Below, one piece after another: positions 9,052-16,900 of a stretch of 64,000 bases of DNA. Position numbers and translations under genes: made by a program. Numbering within the stretch: the stretch's first letter is position 1; the number at the start of each line of letters is the position of its first letter. The notes under the pieces are model-generated. The model had not been told where the DNA came from and ran no database searches. It worked only from the letters and a program-made list of their open reading frames with translations. Source of the stretch: Clostridiales bacterium. Its GTDB lineage: Bacteria > Bacillota > Clostridia > Oscillospirales > Acutalibacteraceae. The stretch is taken from the NCBI GenBank assembly GCA_012523185.1, contig JAAYIY010000037.1, forward strand, positions 1 through 64,000. The letters run 5' to 3'.

Positions 9052-10563
9052 ATGGCGCTTGACAAAGACCTTCAGTCTATCCAAGAGGTGAGGGAGCTTG
9101 TCGCCGAGGCAAAAGCGGCGCAGGCGATACTTGCGACATTCAGCCAAGACAAGATTGACGATATATGCCGAAATATTGCCGCCGAATGCTCAAAGCACGC
9201 CGCGGAGCTTGCGGAAATGGCTGTCGAGGAAACGGGGTTTGGCAACAGCCGTGACAAAACTCTTAAAAATCTGCTCGGCAGCGTCATGACGTGGGATTAC
9301 GTTAAGGACATGAAAACAGTTGGGATAATCAGCGAAAGCAAGCGTGACAGGATTTTGGAGATTGGCGTCCCGATGGGTGTCGTCGCCGCGCTTATTCCGT
9401 CCACAAACCCGACCTCCACCACGATGAACAAAGCTATCATCTCCATAAAATCCGGAAATTCGATAGTGATAAGCCCGCATCCGGGCGCAAAAAAATGCAT
9501 TGTCGAAACGGCAAAGATAATCCAAAAAGCCGCGTCGGAGGCAGGCGCGCCGAAAGGCGCCGTAGGCTGCATTGAAATGACGTCGATGGAAGCGACAAAT
9601 GAGCTTTTGAAGCACCGCGACACAGGCATTGTGCTTGCGACAGGCGGCGAGGCGATGGTGAGAGCGGCATACAGCTCGGGAAACCCCGCGATTGGTGTCG
9701 GACCCGGCAACGGGCCGTCATATATTGAGCGCACGGCCGATGTCAAAATGGCTGTAAAGCGCATTTTTGACAGCAAAACATTCGACAACGGCACTGTTTG
9801 CGCGTCCGAGCAGTCCATTGTCACAGAGCGCTGCATAGAGGACGAAGTCGTCAATGAAATAAAGGCTCAAGGCGGCTTTTTCCTGTCGGATGAAAGCTCA
9901 AAAAAGCTTTCGGGCTTCATCCTCCGCTCAAACGGCACGATGAATCCGCAGATTGTCGGGAAAACCGCCGAGGTAATCGCCGAAATGGCGGGTATAGATA
10001 TTCCGCACGGCACACGGGTTTTGCTTTCGCGCCAAACGGAGGTTTCAAAAACAAACCCGTATTCAAGAGAAAAGCTTTGTCCGATATTAGCCTTTTATGT
10101 TGAGGATTCATGGGAGGCTGCTTGTGAGCGTTCGATACAGATACTCAATGTCGAGGGGCTTGGGCACACAATGACGATACACTCCGGCGACGACAAGATA
10201 ATTCGTGAGTTCGCGCTTAAAAAGCCTGTTTCCAGACTTCTTGTCAACACTCCGGGAGCGCTCGGCGGTGTCGGCGCGACCACAAATCTTGCGCCTGCCT
10301 TGACTCTCGGCTGCGGCTCTGTCGGCAAGGGAGCGACAAGCGACAACATAACGCCTCTGAATCTCATAAACATCCGCCGTGTGGCGTGGGGATGCTGTGA
10401 GCTTGAGGACTTGAACTCCAAGGGCGCGGGGGCTTCTGTTTCCCCGTCCGCCGCACCGCCCGTGGCGCGAAGATCTGCGCCGACATCACCTCCTTCGCTT
10501 TCGAGGGATGAGATTGAGCGCATTACGCGCGAGGTTATTTCACGCATGGGCGGAAGCTCATAG
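9052..10563 (+). CDS. eutE: EutE, CoA-acylating acetaldehyde dehydrogenase with C-terminal targeting helix
   Basis: Converts acetaldehyde, NAD+ and CoA to acetyl-CoA inside the microcompartment. I start it at ATG 9052, behind a strong AAAGGAGG. The 503-residue protein has the aldehyde dehydrogenase fold: PSTNPTSTTMNKA (N-terminal NAD site), VGPGNGPSYIERTAD, and FDNGTVCASEQS with catalytic Cys250. After the catalytic domain comes a Pro/Ala/Ser-rich linker (about residues 455-480) and a terminal amphipathic helix, DEIERITREVISRMG. This looks like an encapsulation peptide placed at the C-terminus, not the N-terminus as in Salmonella EutE. No separate alcohol dehydrogenase gene accompanies it. 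Confidence 0.94.
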   Translation: MALDKDLQSIQEVRELVAEAKAAQAILATFSQDKIDDICRNIAAECSKHAAELAEMAVEETGFGNSRDKTLKNLLGSVMTWDYVKDMKTVGIISESKRDRILEIGVPMGVVAALIPSTNPTSTTMNKAIISIKSGNSIVISPHPGAKKCIVETAKIIQKAASEAGAPKGAVGCIEMTSMEATNELLKHRDTGIVLATGGEAMVRAAYSSGNPAIGVGPGNGPSYIERTADVKMAVKRIFDSKTFDNGTVCASEQSIVTERCIEDEVVNEIKAQGGFFLSDESSKKLSGFILRSNGTMNPQIVGKTAEVIAEMAGIDIPHGTRVLLSRQTEVSKTNPYSREKLCPILAFYVEDSWEAACERSIQILNVEGLGHTMTIHSGDDKIIREFALKKPVSRLLVNTPGALGGVGATTNLAPALTLGCGSVGKGATSDNITPLNLINIRRVAWGCCELEDLNSKGAGASVSPSAAPPVARRSAPTSPPSLSRDEIERITREVISRMGGSS

Positions 10564-10573
10564 ACGATTAATT

Positions 10574-10589
10574 CGCGGCGATTGCCGCG
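10574..10589 (+). other. small hairpin between eutE and eutM
   Basis: CGCGGC-GATT-GCCGCG forms a perfect 6 bp stem with a tetraloop in the 65 bp gap before eutM. It is followed by GTTATAATTATAC, not a T-run, so it is probably not a terminator. It may protect or process the mRNA upstream of the abundant shell gene, or mark a secondary promoter (TATAAT at 10592-10597, with no good -35). The function is inference. Confidence 0.4.
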
Positions 10590-10628
10590 TGTTATAATTA
10601 TACAAACTATTTTCAGGAGGATTAAACA

Positions 10629-10925
10629 ATGGCAGAAGCATTACAAGCACTCGGAATGGTTGAAACAAAAGGACTTGTCGGCTCTATTGAGGCGGCAGAC
10701 GCGATGGTTAAGGCGGCAAATGTCAGCCTTATCGGCAAGGTTCACATAGGCGGCGGACTTGTGACGGTTATGGTAAGGGGCGATGTCGGAGCGGTCAAGG
10801 CGGCGACAGATGCCGGCGCGGCGGCCGCGTCAAAGGTCGGTGAGCTTTTGTCCGTCCATGTGATACCGCGCCCGCACGGGGATGTCGAGCAGATTCTTCC
10901 CGTTCTTAAGTCGTCCGACAAATAA
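10629..10925 (+). CDS. eutM: EutM, hexameric BMC shell protein
   Basis: A 98-residue single-BMC-domain protein that tiles as hexamers to form the main facet of the microcompartment shell. The N-terminus ([20 protein letters not shown]) and the central [24 protein letters not shown] region, with the pore loop, are classic for the EutM/PduA group. [11 protein letters not shown] closes the domain. A strong CAGGAGG precedes the start. It lies between eutE and eutT and is separated from eutE by a hairpin, fitting a need for more protein than its neighbours. Confidence 0.96.
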   Translation: MAEALQALGMVETKGLVGSIEAADAMVKAANVSLIGKVHIGGGLVTVMVRGDVGAVKAATDAGAAAASKVGELLSVHVIPRPHGDVEQILPVLKSSDK

Positions 10926-10930
10926 TCACA

Positions 10931-11665
10931 ATGAGGATATTGACGGAAGCGGACCTTAGGGCCTCGTTTCAGACTGACGGCATAAAGGAATACTCCGTGC
11001 CGCCGGATGTGTTTGTGACGCCCGCGGCAAAGGAGTACCTTGATGCAAGGGGCATAAAAATTGTCGTCACAGACGGCGAAAAAACCTGTTTCAATGAAAC
11101 GAAGCAGGCTAAGGCTTTCGCGCCGAAAAGTGCCTTTATCGGCACGGCTCCGGGCGAAAAATATGACATAAAGCCGGAAAACATGACACACCTGCGCGGA
11201 AATGTGATTGTGCCCAAAATTCACCCCGTTATCGAATTCAGAGGCAAAATGGACACGCTGCAAGCCGACATCATACTTGTCCAAACGGCGGCGTCAAGGC
11301 TTTGCATGGATTCTCTTGCGGAGGATTTGCAGGAAACACTGCTTTTTACGAGAGCTGTTCTTGGTGCGGAGGTGAACAATTCACCTTTGGAGGAGCCGCG
11401 CTTGCTTGGGTTTTCTTATCCTGAGCTGCGCCGCGTTTCACACGACATAAAATCGGAGCTGGGGCTTGAAAGCCATCCCGTCCCCGACTATACGATGGGC
11501 GAGCTGCCCGCCGCTGTCAACGCGCTTAGGGCAAAGGTTCGTGAAGCCGAGCTTGCGGCGGCCGCGGCGCTGCCTGACAGGATAGATATTCTGACGGCGC
11601 TAAACAGGCTTTCAAGCTGTATGCATATCATTTTTTGCCGCCTGCTCATGGGTTATTACAGCTGA
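10931..11665 (+). CDS. eutT: EutT-like corrinoid adenosyltransferase
   Basis: Makes adenosylcobalamin, the cofactor of EutBC, from ATP and reduced cobalamin. The 244-residue protein has the EutT layout: an N-terminal region with the VFVTPAAKEYLDARGI motif, a middle block KIHPVIEFRGKMDTLQADII, and a helical C-terminus (DILTALNRLSSCMHIIFCRL). It starts only 5 bp after eutM. I do not see the HX11CCXXC metal-binding motif known from Salmonella EutT, so it may handle cobalamin differently. PduS, further down the operon, could supply the reducing step. Confidence 0.87.
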   Translation: MRILTEADLRASFQTDGIKEYSVPPDVFVTPAAKEYLDARGIKIVVTDGEKTCFNETKQAKAFAPKSAFIGTAPGEKYDIKPENMTHLRGNVIVPKIHPVIEFRGKMDTLQADIILVQTAASRLCMDSLAEDLQETLLFTRAVLGAEVNNSPLEEPRLLGFSYPELRRVSHDIKSELGLESHPVPDYTMGELPAAVNALRAKVREAELAAAAALPDRIDILTALNRLSSCMHIIFCRLLMGYYS

Positions 11666-11681
11666 ATGAAGGTGTTTTAAA

Positions 11682-12338
11682 ATGAACGAAAATGAAATCA
11701 GAGAAATAGTCGAGCGTGTGTTTGAAAAGCGGCGCGCCGCGGACGGAGCGGCAAAAGACGAAGCCGCCGGCAGCAAAATTCTCATCGAGGCTTCCGCCCG
11801 CCATGTACATCTCACAAAAGAAGCCGTGGAAAACCTTTTCGGAAGCGGCGAAAAGCTTAATTGTGTTCGTGAGCTTTCACAGCCGGGGCAGTTTTTAAGC
11901 GACAAGCGTGTTAAAATTATTTCTCCGAAAGGAATCATCGAGAATGTGGCTGTTTTAGGACCCGAACGCCCGTCGGTGCAGGTCGAGCTGTCGTTGACAG
12001 ACTGCCGCGCGCTGGGCATTGACGCGCCTGTAAACATGTCGGGCGACATGAGCGGTGCGGCCGATGTTTTCATTTCGGGCGAAAAAGGCGTAATTTTTGC
12101 GCGTGAAAGCGCAATCGCGGCAAAAGCGCACATACATTTGCGCCCCCGCGATGCCGAAGCACACGGAGTTTCGAACAATCAGCACGTCAAGGTCAAAGTC
12201 GGGGGCAGGCGCCCGCTCACCTTCGATGATGTCGTCATAAGAGTCAGCGAAGATTACGCGCCAGCAATGCACATCGACTTTGACGAGGCAAACGCCTGTT
12301 GCCTTGAAAAAGGCATGGAAGGCACGATAATAAAATAA
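11682..12338 (+). CDS. pduL: PduL-type phosphotransacylase
   Basis: Converts acetyl-CoA and phosphate into acetyl phosphate and free CoA, recycling CoA in the lumen. The 218-residue protein has two PduL barrels with zinc-binding His clusters: ARHVHLTKEAV (His41, His43) and AHIHLRPRDAEAHGV (His150, His152, His161), plus a further His at 168. The first 17 residues (MNENEIREIVERVFEKR) form an amphipathic helix that looks like an encapsulation peptide, followed by an Ala/Asp linker. PduL here takes the place of EutD. A repeat remnant lies between this gene and the next. Confidence 0.94.
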   Translation: MNENEIREIVERVFEKRRAADGAAKDEAAGSKILIEASARHVHLTKEAVENLFGSGEKLNCVRELSQPGQFLSDKRVKIISPKGIIENVAVLGPERPSVQVELSLTDCRALGIDAPVNMSGDMSGAADVFISGEKGVIFARESAIAAKAHIHLRPRDAEAHGVSNNQHVKVKVGGRRPLTFDDVVIRVSEDYAPAMHIDFDEANACCLEKGMEGTIIK

Positions 12339-12381
12339 TCAAGCACCTTGCTTTGACGCGGGACGACTGTGTATACGCGTT

Positions 12382-12422
12382 CAACAAAGGTTTCAGCCGC
12401 TCATTGCGCGGTGTTGCCTTAA
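12382..12422 (-). repeat. remnant of the TTAAGGCAACACC repeat inside the eut operon
   Basis: About 41 bp matching the same end of the repeat as the copy at 1-128, and in the same orientation: CAACAAAGG, then TCAGCCGCTCATTGCGCGG, then TGTTGCCTTAA. It sits in the 121 bp gap between pduL and the next operon gene, without disrupting either. No T-run or other transcription stop goes with it. Confidence 0.65.
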
Positions 12423-12459
12423 GATTCAAAAGGCGATGAAAATAAATCGAGGTGATTAT

Positions 12460-13122
12460 ATGCCTGAAATTTCAAATGAACAGCTCATTGAAATTATCAC
12501 GCGCGAGGTTATGAAGATTATGAGCGAGGGCAAAAACGAGATCGACGACAAAAGTGACGACAAAAGCGGAATGTCCGCGGCTCTTGTCATAGGAAACGCC
12601 GACCTGCTTCCGCCGTCAATCAAAAGCAGGCACAATATCCTCGGCATCGAAAGCTACACCTGCGAGGAAGATATAGTCAAGTTTGAAAAGATTTTTTTAA
12701 CAGAATTGAGCTTGACGGAGCTTGCTGATATAGCTCTCGGCAGAAACACGCGCGCCGTCCAGTGCGCTGTGATATCGGGGCTTCAAAACGGCACTGAAAT
12801 CCTCCTTTTCGACAGCGCACTGACGTTCAGAAAGAAATCGCCGTCAATGTCAAGAGGGTTTTATCAGCTTCTTGAGGGATATGTCAGGACGCTTCAAGGC
12901 TTTGGGATTAAGCTTGTCAGCGGTCAGACTCCCATCGACAAATACACGGCTCGCTCCGCTCCGGGCGGCGAATTGCCTGAGGGCATAATCACGGAGGCTG
13001 TCGCAGTATCAATTGTGAAAAAGTCGTCAGAAACAACAGTGTTTCTTAAAAAAGGGACAGTTGTCACTCCGTCGGCAAGGGATGTTTTTCTTCATTCCGG
13101 CAAGGTTATCGAAATAGTTTAA
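12460..13122 (+). CDS. Firmicutes-type ethanolamine utilisation protein of unknown function
   Basis: A 220-residue protein resembling the conserved hypothetical family found in ethanolamine microcompartment operons of Firmicutes (the TIGR02536 type). I start it at ATG 12460, behind GAGGTGAT. It begins with an amphipathic helix (ISNEQLIEIITREVMKIMSE), then a Lys/Asp-rich linker (residues about 26-40), then a globular domain. That layout suggests a lumen cargo protein. The C-terminal part (VFLKKGTVVTPSARDVFLHS) looks like a beta-rich end. No catalytic motif is evident and the function is unknown. Confidence 0.8.
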   Translation: MPEISNEQLIEIITREVMKIMSEGKNEIDDKSDDKSGMSAALVIGNADLLPPSIKSRHNILGIESYTCEEDIVKFEKIFLTELSLTELADIALGRNTRAVQCAVISGLQNGTEILLFDSALTFRKKSPSMSRGFYQLLEGYVRTLQGFGIKLVSGQTPIDKYTARSAPGGELPEGIITEAVAVSIVKKSSETTVFLKKGTVVTPSARDVFLHSGKVIEIV

Positions 13123-13135
13123 GGGAGGCGCACCG

Positions 13136-13414
13136 ATGCTTATATGTGAGGTAATAGGCCACGTTTGGGCGACAAAAAAGCAGCCCGGGCTTGAAGGGCT
13201 CAAGCTGATGATCGTAAAGGAGACACGTGCAAATGAAAAATCGGCAAAAACCTTTGTCGCCGCCGACACTGTGGGCGCGGGAGTGGGCGAACAGGTTCTT
13301 GTTGTTGACGGCAGCACGGCGCGGCGCGCGCTCGGAGCCGACGATTTGCCCATAGATTGCGCTATTGTCGGCATAATAGACACGTTGGAAGTGCAGCGTG
13401 AAGCAAAAAAATAA
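13136..13414 (+). CDS. eutN: EutN, pentameric shell vertex protein
   Basis: A 92-residue protein of the EutN/CcmL (BMC-P) family, which forms pentamers that cap the corners of the microcompartment. The start EVIGHVWATKKQPGLEGLKL is diagnostic. VAADTVGAGVGEQVLVVDGS and the late DCAIVGIIDTL complete the small beta-barrel. It lies 13 bp after the eut hypothetical gene, behind a GGGAGGCG site. Confidence 0.95.
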   Translation: MLICEVIGHVWATKKQPGLEGLKLMIVKETRANEKSAKTFVAADTVGAGVGEQVLVVDGSTARRALGADDLPIDCAIVGIIDTLEVQREAKK

Positions 13415-13434
13415 TATCAATTCACTCCTGAAAT

Positions 13435-14799
13435 GTGGTGAAAGTGTTGTGCTTGAAAGATAAGATATTCGCCGCCGGTGTCGTCGGCTGCGGGGGCGCC
13501 GGTTTTCCGACGCACGTCAAGCTTGCGAAAAAGGTCGAATATTTGATTATTAACGGTGCGGAGTGCGAGCCGCTGCTTCGCACCGACAGATACATAATGA
13601 CAAACTTTGCTGACGAAATTGTCTCGGCCGCAGAGGCTGTCCGTAATGAGGTCGGGGCAAATCTTTGTGTGATAGCTCTGAAACAAAGCTACAAAGAAGA
13701 AATCTCCGCCTTGCAAAAATCCATTACAGCCGGCGGCTTTTCCAAAACAATAAACCTGCACTTTTTGGAAACCTTTTATCCGGCGGGCGACGAGCATATA
13801 ATTGTCCGCGAGGTCACAGGCAGGGTTATTCCGCCGTCAGGCATACCGCTTGATGTCGGATGTGTCGTTTTAAACGCAGCGACAATGCTTTGCGTACACG
13901 GCGCGATGAAAGACGAGCCGTTTACAGACAAGTTTCTGACGGTGACGGGAGAGGTGAACACCCCCGCGGTGCAAAAGGTGCCAATCGGCACTTTGTTTTC
14001 GGATTGCATCGAAAAGGCGGGCGGCGCAAAAACAGACGATTACATTATTATCTCCGGCGGTCCGATGATGGGCAAGGTAATAACGCGCGAACAATCCCAC
14101 AGCGAAGTCGTCACAAAAACGACGTCGGGAATAATTGTGCTGAAAAAAGGCGGCGTTATTGAGAAAACAAACGCGATGTCAATCCGACAGATGCTGAACC
14201 GCGCAAGATCGTCGTGCATACAGTGCAACTACTGCACACAGATGTGCCCGAGATATCTGCTCGGTCACCCTATTGAGCCACACATGATAATGAGAAAAAC
14301 AGGGCTGAACGGCAGTCTTGACGGGCTTTTGGCTGACCGCGACATTCAAAATGCCGTTCTTTGCTGTGAATGCGGCGTGTGTGAGGTCTATGCCTGTCCG
14401 ATGGGTTTGCAGCCGAGAAGAATTAATTCAGTGATAAAGGCCGCGCTCGCCGAGGCAGGCATAAAACGCGGCGGGGACGACGGGCAAAAGGCAGAAAGCA
14501 AAATGAGGGACTTAAGAAAAATCCCCACAAAAAGAGCGGCGGCACGAGCGGGCGTCGTCGATTATTATGACTTTGACATTAAGGAGCTTATAGTCTTTGA
14601 GCCGACAAAAGCGGAGCTGCTTTTGTCGCAGCACATCGGAGCGCCGTCGGTGCCTGTCGTCCGCGACGGCGACAAAGTGGCGAAGGGTCAAACAGTGGCA
14701 AAATGTCCTGACGGGAAGCTTGGCGCCAACCTTCACGCAAGCATCAGCGGGACAGTCAAAATAAAAGAACACAGTATCGTAATAGAATCAAGAGGGTAA
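13435..14799 (+). CDS. pduS: PduS-like cobalamin reductase / RnfC-like electron carrier
   Basis: A flavin and iron-sulfur protein related to PduS and RnfC. It has an N-terminal Gly-rich flavin region (GVVGCGGAGFPTHVKL), a SLBB-type domain in the middle, and two cysteine clusters for [4Fe-4S] centres: CIQCNYCTQMCP and a second around CCECGVCEVYACP. A lipoyl/biotinyl-like domain ends it. PduS reduces cobalamin for adenosylation in the Pdu organelle and may also move electrons from NADH. The exact start is uncertain: GTG 13435 opens the frame, but TTG 13447, 7 bases after GGTG, is equally reasonable. The pduT gene follows after 6 bp. Confidence 0.9.
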   Translation: MVKVLCLKDKIFAAGVVGCGGAGFPTHVKLAKKVEYLIINGAECEPLLRTDRYIMTNFADEIVSAAEAVRNEVGANLCVIALKQSYKEEISALQKSITAGGFSKTINLHFLETFYPAGDEHIIVREVTGRVIPPSGIPLDVGCVVLNAATMLCVHGAMKDEPFTDKFLTVTGEVNTPAVQKVPIGTLFSDCIEKAGGAKTDDYIIISGGPMMGKVITREQSHSEVVTKTTSGIIVLKKGGVIEKTNAMSIRQMLNRARSSCIQCNYCTQMCPRYLLGHPIEPHMIMRKTGLNGSLDGLLADRDIQNAVLCCECGVCEVYACPMGLQPRRINSVIKAALAEAGIKRGGDDGQKAESKMRDLRKIPTKRAAARAGVVDYYDFDIKELIVFEPTKAELLLSQHIGAPSVPVVRDGDKVAKGQTVAKCPDGKLGANLHASISGTVKIKEHSIVIESRG

Positions 14800-14805
14800 T
14801 GCTAT

Positions 14806-15354
14806 ATGATGGAAACAATCGGATTTCTTGAGCTTAACAGCATTGCAAGAGGGATAGAGTCCGCCGACGCGATGTTAAAGGCGGCGGATGTTCAGCTTAT
14901 TTTTTCAAAGGCTGTTTGTCCGGGAAAATATAATATCCTCATCACAGGTGAAGTGTCGGCTGTCACGGCTTCGCTTGAGGCAGGCGAAAGGACAGGCGGG
15001 GAGCACGTCGTAGACAGTGTTGTAATCCCGCGCGTCCACCCCTCTGTGATTGACGCCGTGAACCTTGCCTCGGAGCCGGGAGACGTCAACGCTGTCGGCG
15101 TGATGGAGTTTTACAGCATCACGGCGGCGGTTTACGCGGCTGACGCGGCAGTCAAAGCGGCTGAAGTGTCGCTTATGGATGTCCGTCTCGGCACAGGCAT
15201 CGGCGGCAAGTCGTTTGTTGTTTTGACGGGCGGCGTCGCGGCGGTAAACGAGGCTGTAAAATGCGGAGTTGCGGCGTGCGGCGCACAAAGCCAGCTTGTG
15301 TCTCATGTTGTAATACCTAATCCAAGGCGAGAAATATTCACATCGTTGATGTGA
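14806..15354 (+). CDS. pduT: PduT-like tandem BMC shell protein with an iron-sulfur pore
   Basis: A 182-residue protein with two BMC domains in tandem: residues about 1-85 (ETIGFLELNSIARGIESADA) and 95-182 (GVMEFYSITAAVYAADAAV). It forms trimers that act as pseudohexamers in the shell. SKAVCPGKYNILITG contains a Cys at the position where PduT trimers hold a [4Fe-4S] cluster in the central pore. Next to pduS, this suggests an electron path through the shell. It is the last gene of the operon. Confidence 0.9.
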   Translation: MMETIGFLELNSIARGIESADAMLKAADVQLIFSKAVCPGKYNILITGEVSAVTASLEAGERTGGEHVVDSVVIPRVHPSVIDAVNLASEPGDVNAVGVMEFYSITAAVYAADAAVKAAEVSLMDVRLGTGIGGKSFVVLTGGVAAVNEAVKCGVAACGAQSQLVSHVVIPNPRREIFTSLM

Positions 15355-15436
15355 CAATTCAGGATGTCGCGCCGCGTTTGTCAAACACCTTTTTGATTTT
15401 AAAACGCCGCGCTTGACGGATTGGCAGAAACAGCTT

Positions 15437-15480
15437 AAAAACCACAAGCCGTGTCGGCAAAAGACGCGGCTTGTGGTTTT
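15437..15480. terminator. terminator of the ethanolamine operon (bidirectional)
   Basis: Arms AAAACCACAAGCC (15437-15449) and GGCTTGTGGTTTT (15468-15480) make a long perfect stem flanked by A-run and T-run. It stops the operon on the plus strand and can equally stop the convergent thioredoxin gene on the minus strand. The 15355-15553 gap holds nothing else that I recognise. Confidence 0.85.
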
Positions 15481-15553
15481 GCACGTTATTTTATTTTTGC
15501 TTATCTTTGGCTTTGGAGCGTCCCTTTTGGATTATAACGCGCCTTTTTATTGA

Positions 15554-15874
15554 TTAAAGATACTTTTCAACAATTTTCAGAAGGTCTTCTTTGCTTCTGA
15601 ACCCAACAATCCTCTCTTTTTCGGTGCCGCCGACAAAGATTATTATTGTCGGGATGCTCATGACGCCATAAGCGGCGGCGACATCTCCCGCCTCGTCGAC
15701 GTCAAGCTTGTAAACACCGGCTTTGCCGTCAAGCTCATCGGATAAGTCCTCGATGACGGGCGCCAGCATTCGGCAGGGGTTGCACCAGCTTGCCCAAAAG
15801 TCAACGACCGCGGGCGTTTGAGACGAGGAAATCACCTTTTCAAAATTGTCCGAATAAAGATGCGTAGCAGACAT
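15554..15874 (-). CDS. trxA: thioredoxin
   Basis: A 106-residue cytoplasmic thioredoxin that reduces disulfides in partner proteins. VVDFWASWCNPCRMLAPVIE holds the redox pair as WCNPC, where the classic motif is WCGPC, so the residue between the cysteines differs (Asn for Gly) and the redox potential may shift. The conserved cis-Pro is in MSIPTIIIF. I start it at 15874 (MSATHLY), eight bases after AGGAG; a GTG three codons upstream is less likely. It faces the ethanolamine operon but has its own transcript. Confidence 0.92.
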   Translation of the reverse strand: MSATHLYSDNFEKVISSSQTPAVVDFWASWCNPCRMLAPVIEDLSDELDGKAGVYKLDVDEAGDVAAAYGVMSIPTIIIFVGGTEKERIVGFRSKEDLLKIVEKYL

Positions 15875-15945
15875 TTCAATCACTCCTGTTAAAAAATTGT
15901 TATGTTAAGATTCGCTTTAGGATATTGTTTTCAATTTGATATGCT

Positions 15946-16887
15946 TTATTCATCGTCAAAATTAATGCGCCTTTCCTCTATGACAAGAGGGCGGTTCATC
16001 ACCCTTGTGTTTATGTTTAAAATGTATTCGCCGAGAAACCCGATGAAGAAAAGCTGGACGGCGCCGAGGAAGCACATACCTATCAAAACGGGCGCCATAC
16101 CCATCGGAAACCTGTCCCAAAAAATCAGCTTGAGGATGAGATATATTAACCCCACGGCAAAGCTTGCAATGCCGACAAGAATACCTGCGAAGGTCGCTAT
16201 CCGAAGCCCGGCTTTTGTATATGATGTGAAGCTCAGCATTGCGGCGTCATACAGTGAGTAAAGGTTGTTGTGTGTTTTCCCCGCCCGCCTTTTTTGTTGC
16301 GTATATTCAATTTCCTTTCGATTAAACCCCAGCTCGGCGACAATGCCGCGCAGGAAAGGCAGAGGGTCGTGAAGAGAGCGCAGGACTTCTATAAAATCTC
16401 TGTCATAAAGCCCGAAACCGGTAAAATGCTCAATCTGCTTTGTGCTGCTCATTTTTTTGATTATCTTGTAGTAACAGGTGCGCAAAAGGCGCATGATTTT
16501 GTTTTCCTTGCTTGCCTTTTTTATGCCGCATACGATTTTGTACCCTTTTTCCCATTCCCTTACAAACACAGGCACAAGCTCGACAGGGTCTTGAAAATCG
16601 GCGCATATCACGATGACACAGTCCCCGGTCACTTGCAGCATGCCGTAATAAGGGGAATTAAACTGACCAAAGTTGCGGCAGTTGAATATCGCCTTGATTC
16701 TTTTATCTTTTTTGCAGACATCCTCAACAATTTCCCGCGTGCCGTCTGACGAGTGGTTGTCAATGAAAACGATTTCATAATCATAGCCGCAAAGCTCAGA
16801 CTCCGCCATGCGGGTCAAGGCGTCGCTCATCTGAATAATGTTTTCGCTTTCGTTGTAGCATGGAACAAGAATGCTGATCTTTTTCAA
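15946..16887 (-). CDS. polyprenyl-phosphate glycosyltransferase (GT2, CsbB/GtrB-like)
   Basis: A 313-residue GT2 enzyme that loads a sugar onto undecaprenyl phosphate at the inner face of the membrane. The N-terminal domain has ISILVPCYNESENI, IVFIDNHSSDGT and VICADFQDP (the Asp-x-x-Asp-like metal region). Two C-terminal membrane helices (about residues 230-255 and 265-295) are as in CsbB and GtrB. It follows the YfhO-like gene by 13 bp in the same transcript, which suggests a joint role in decorating wall or lipoteichoic polymers. Confidence 0.88.
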   Translation of the reverse strand: MKKISILVPCYNESENIIQMSDALTRMAESELCGYDYEIVFIDNHSSDGTREIVEDVCKKDKRIKAIFNCRNFGQFNSPYYGMLQVTGDCVIVICADFQDPVELVPVFVREWEKGYKIVCGIKKASKENKIMRLLRTCYYKIIKKMSSTKQIEHFTGFGLYDRDFIEVLRSLHDPLPFLRGIVAELGFNRKEIEYTQQKRRAGKTHNNLYSLYDAAMLSFTSYTKAGLRIATFAGILVGIASFAVGLIYLILKLIFWDRFPMGMAPVLIGMCFLGAVQLFFIGFLGEYILNINTRVMNRPLVIEERRINFDDE

Positions 16888-16900
16888 AACAATCCGCCCT

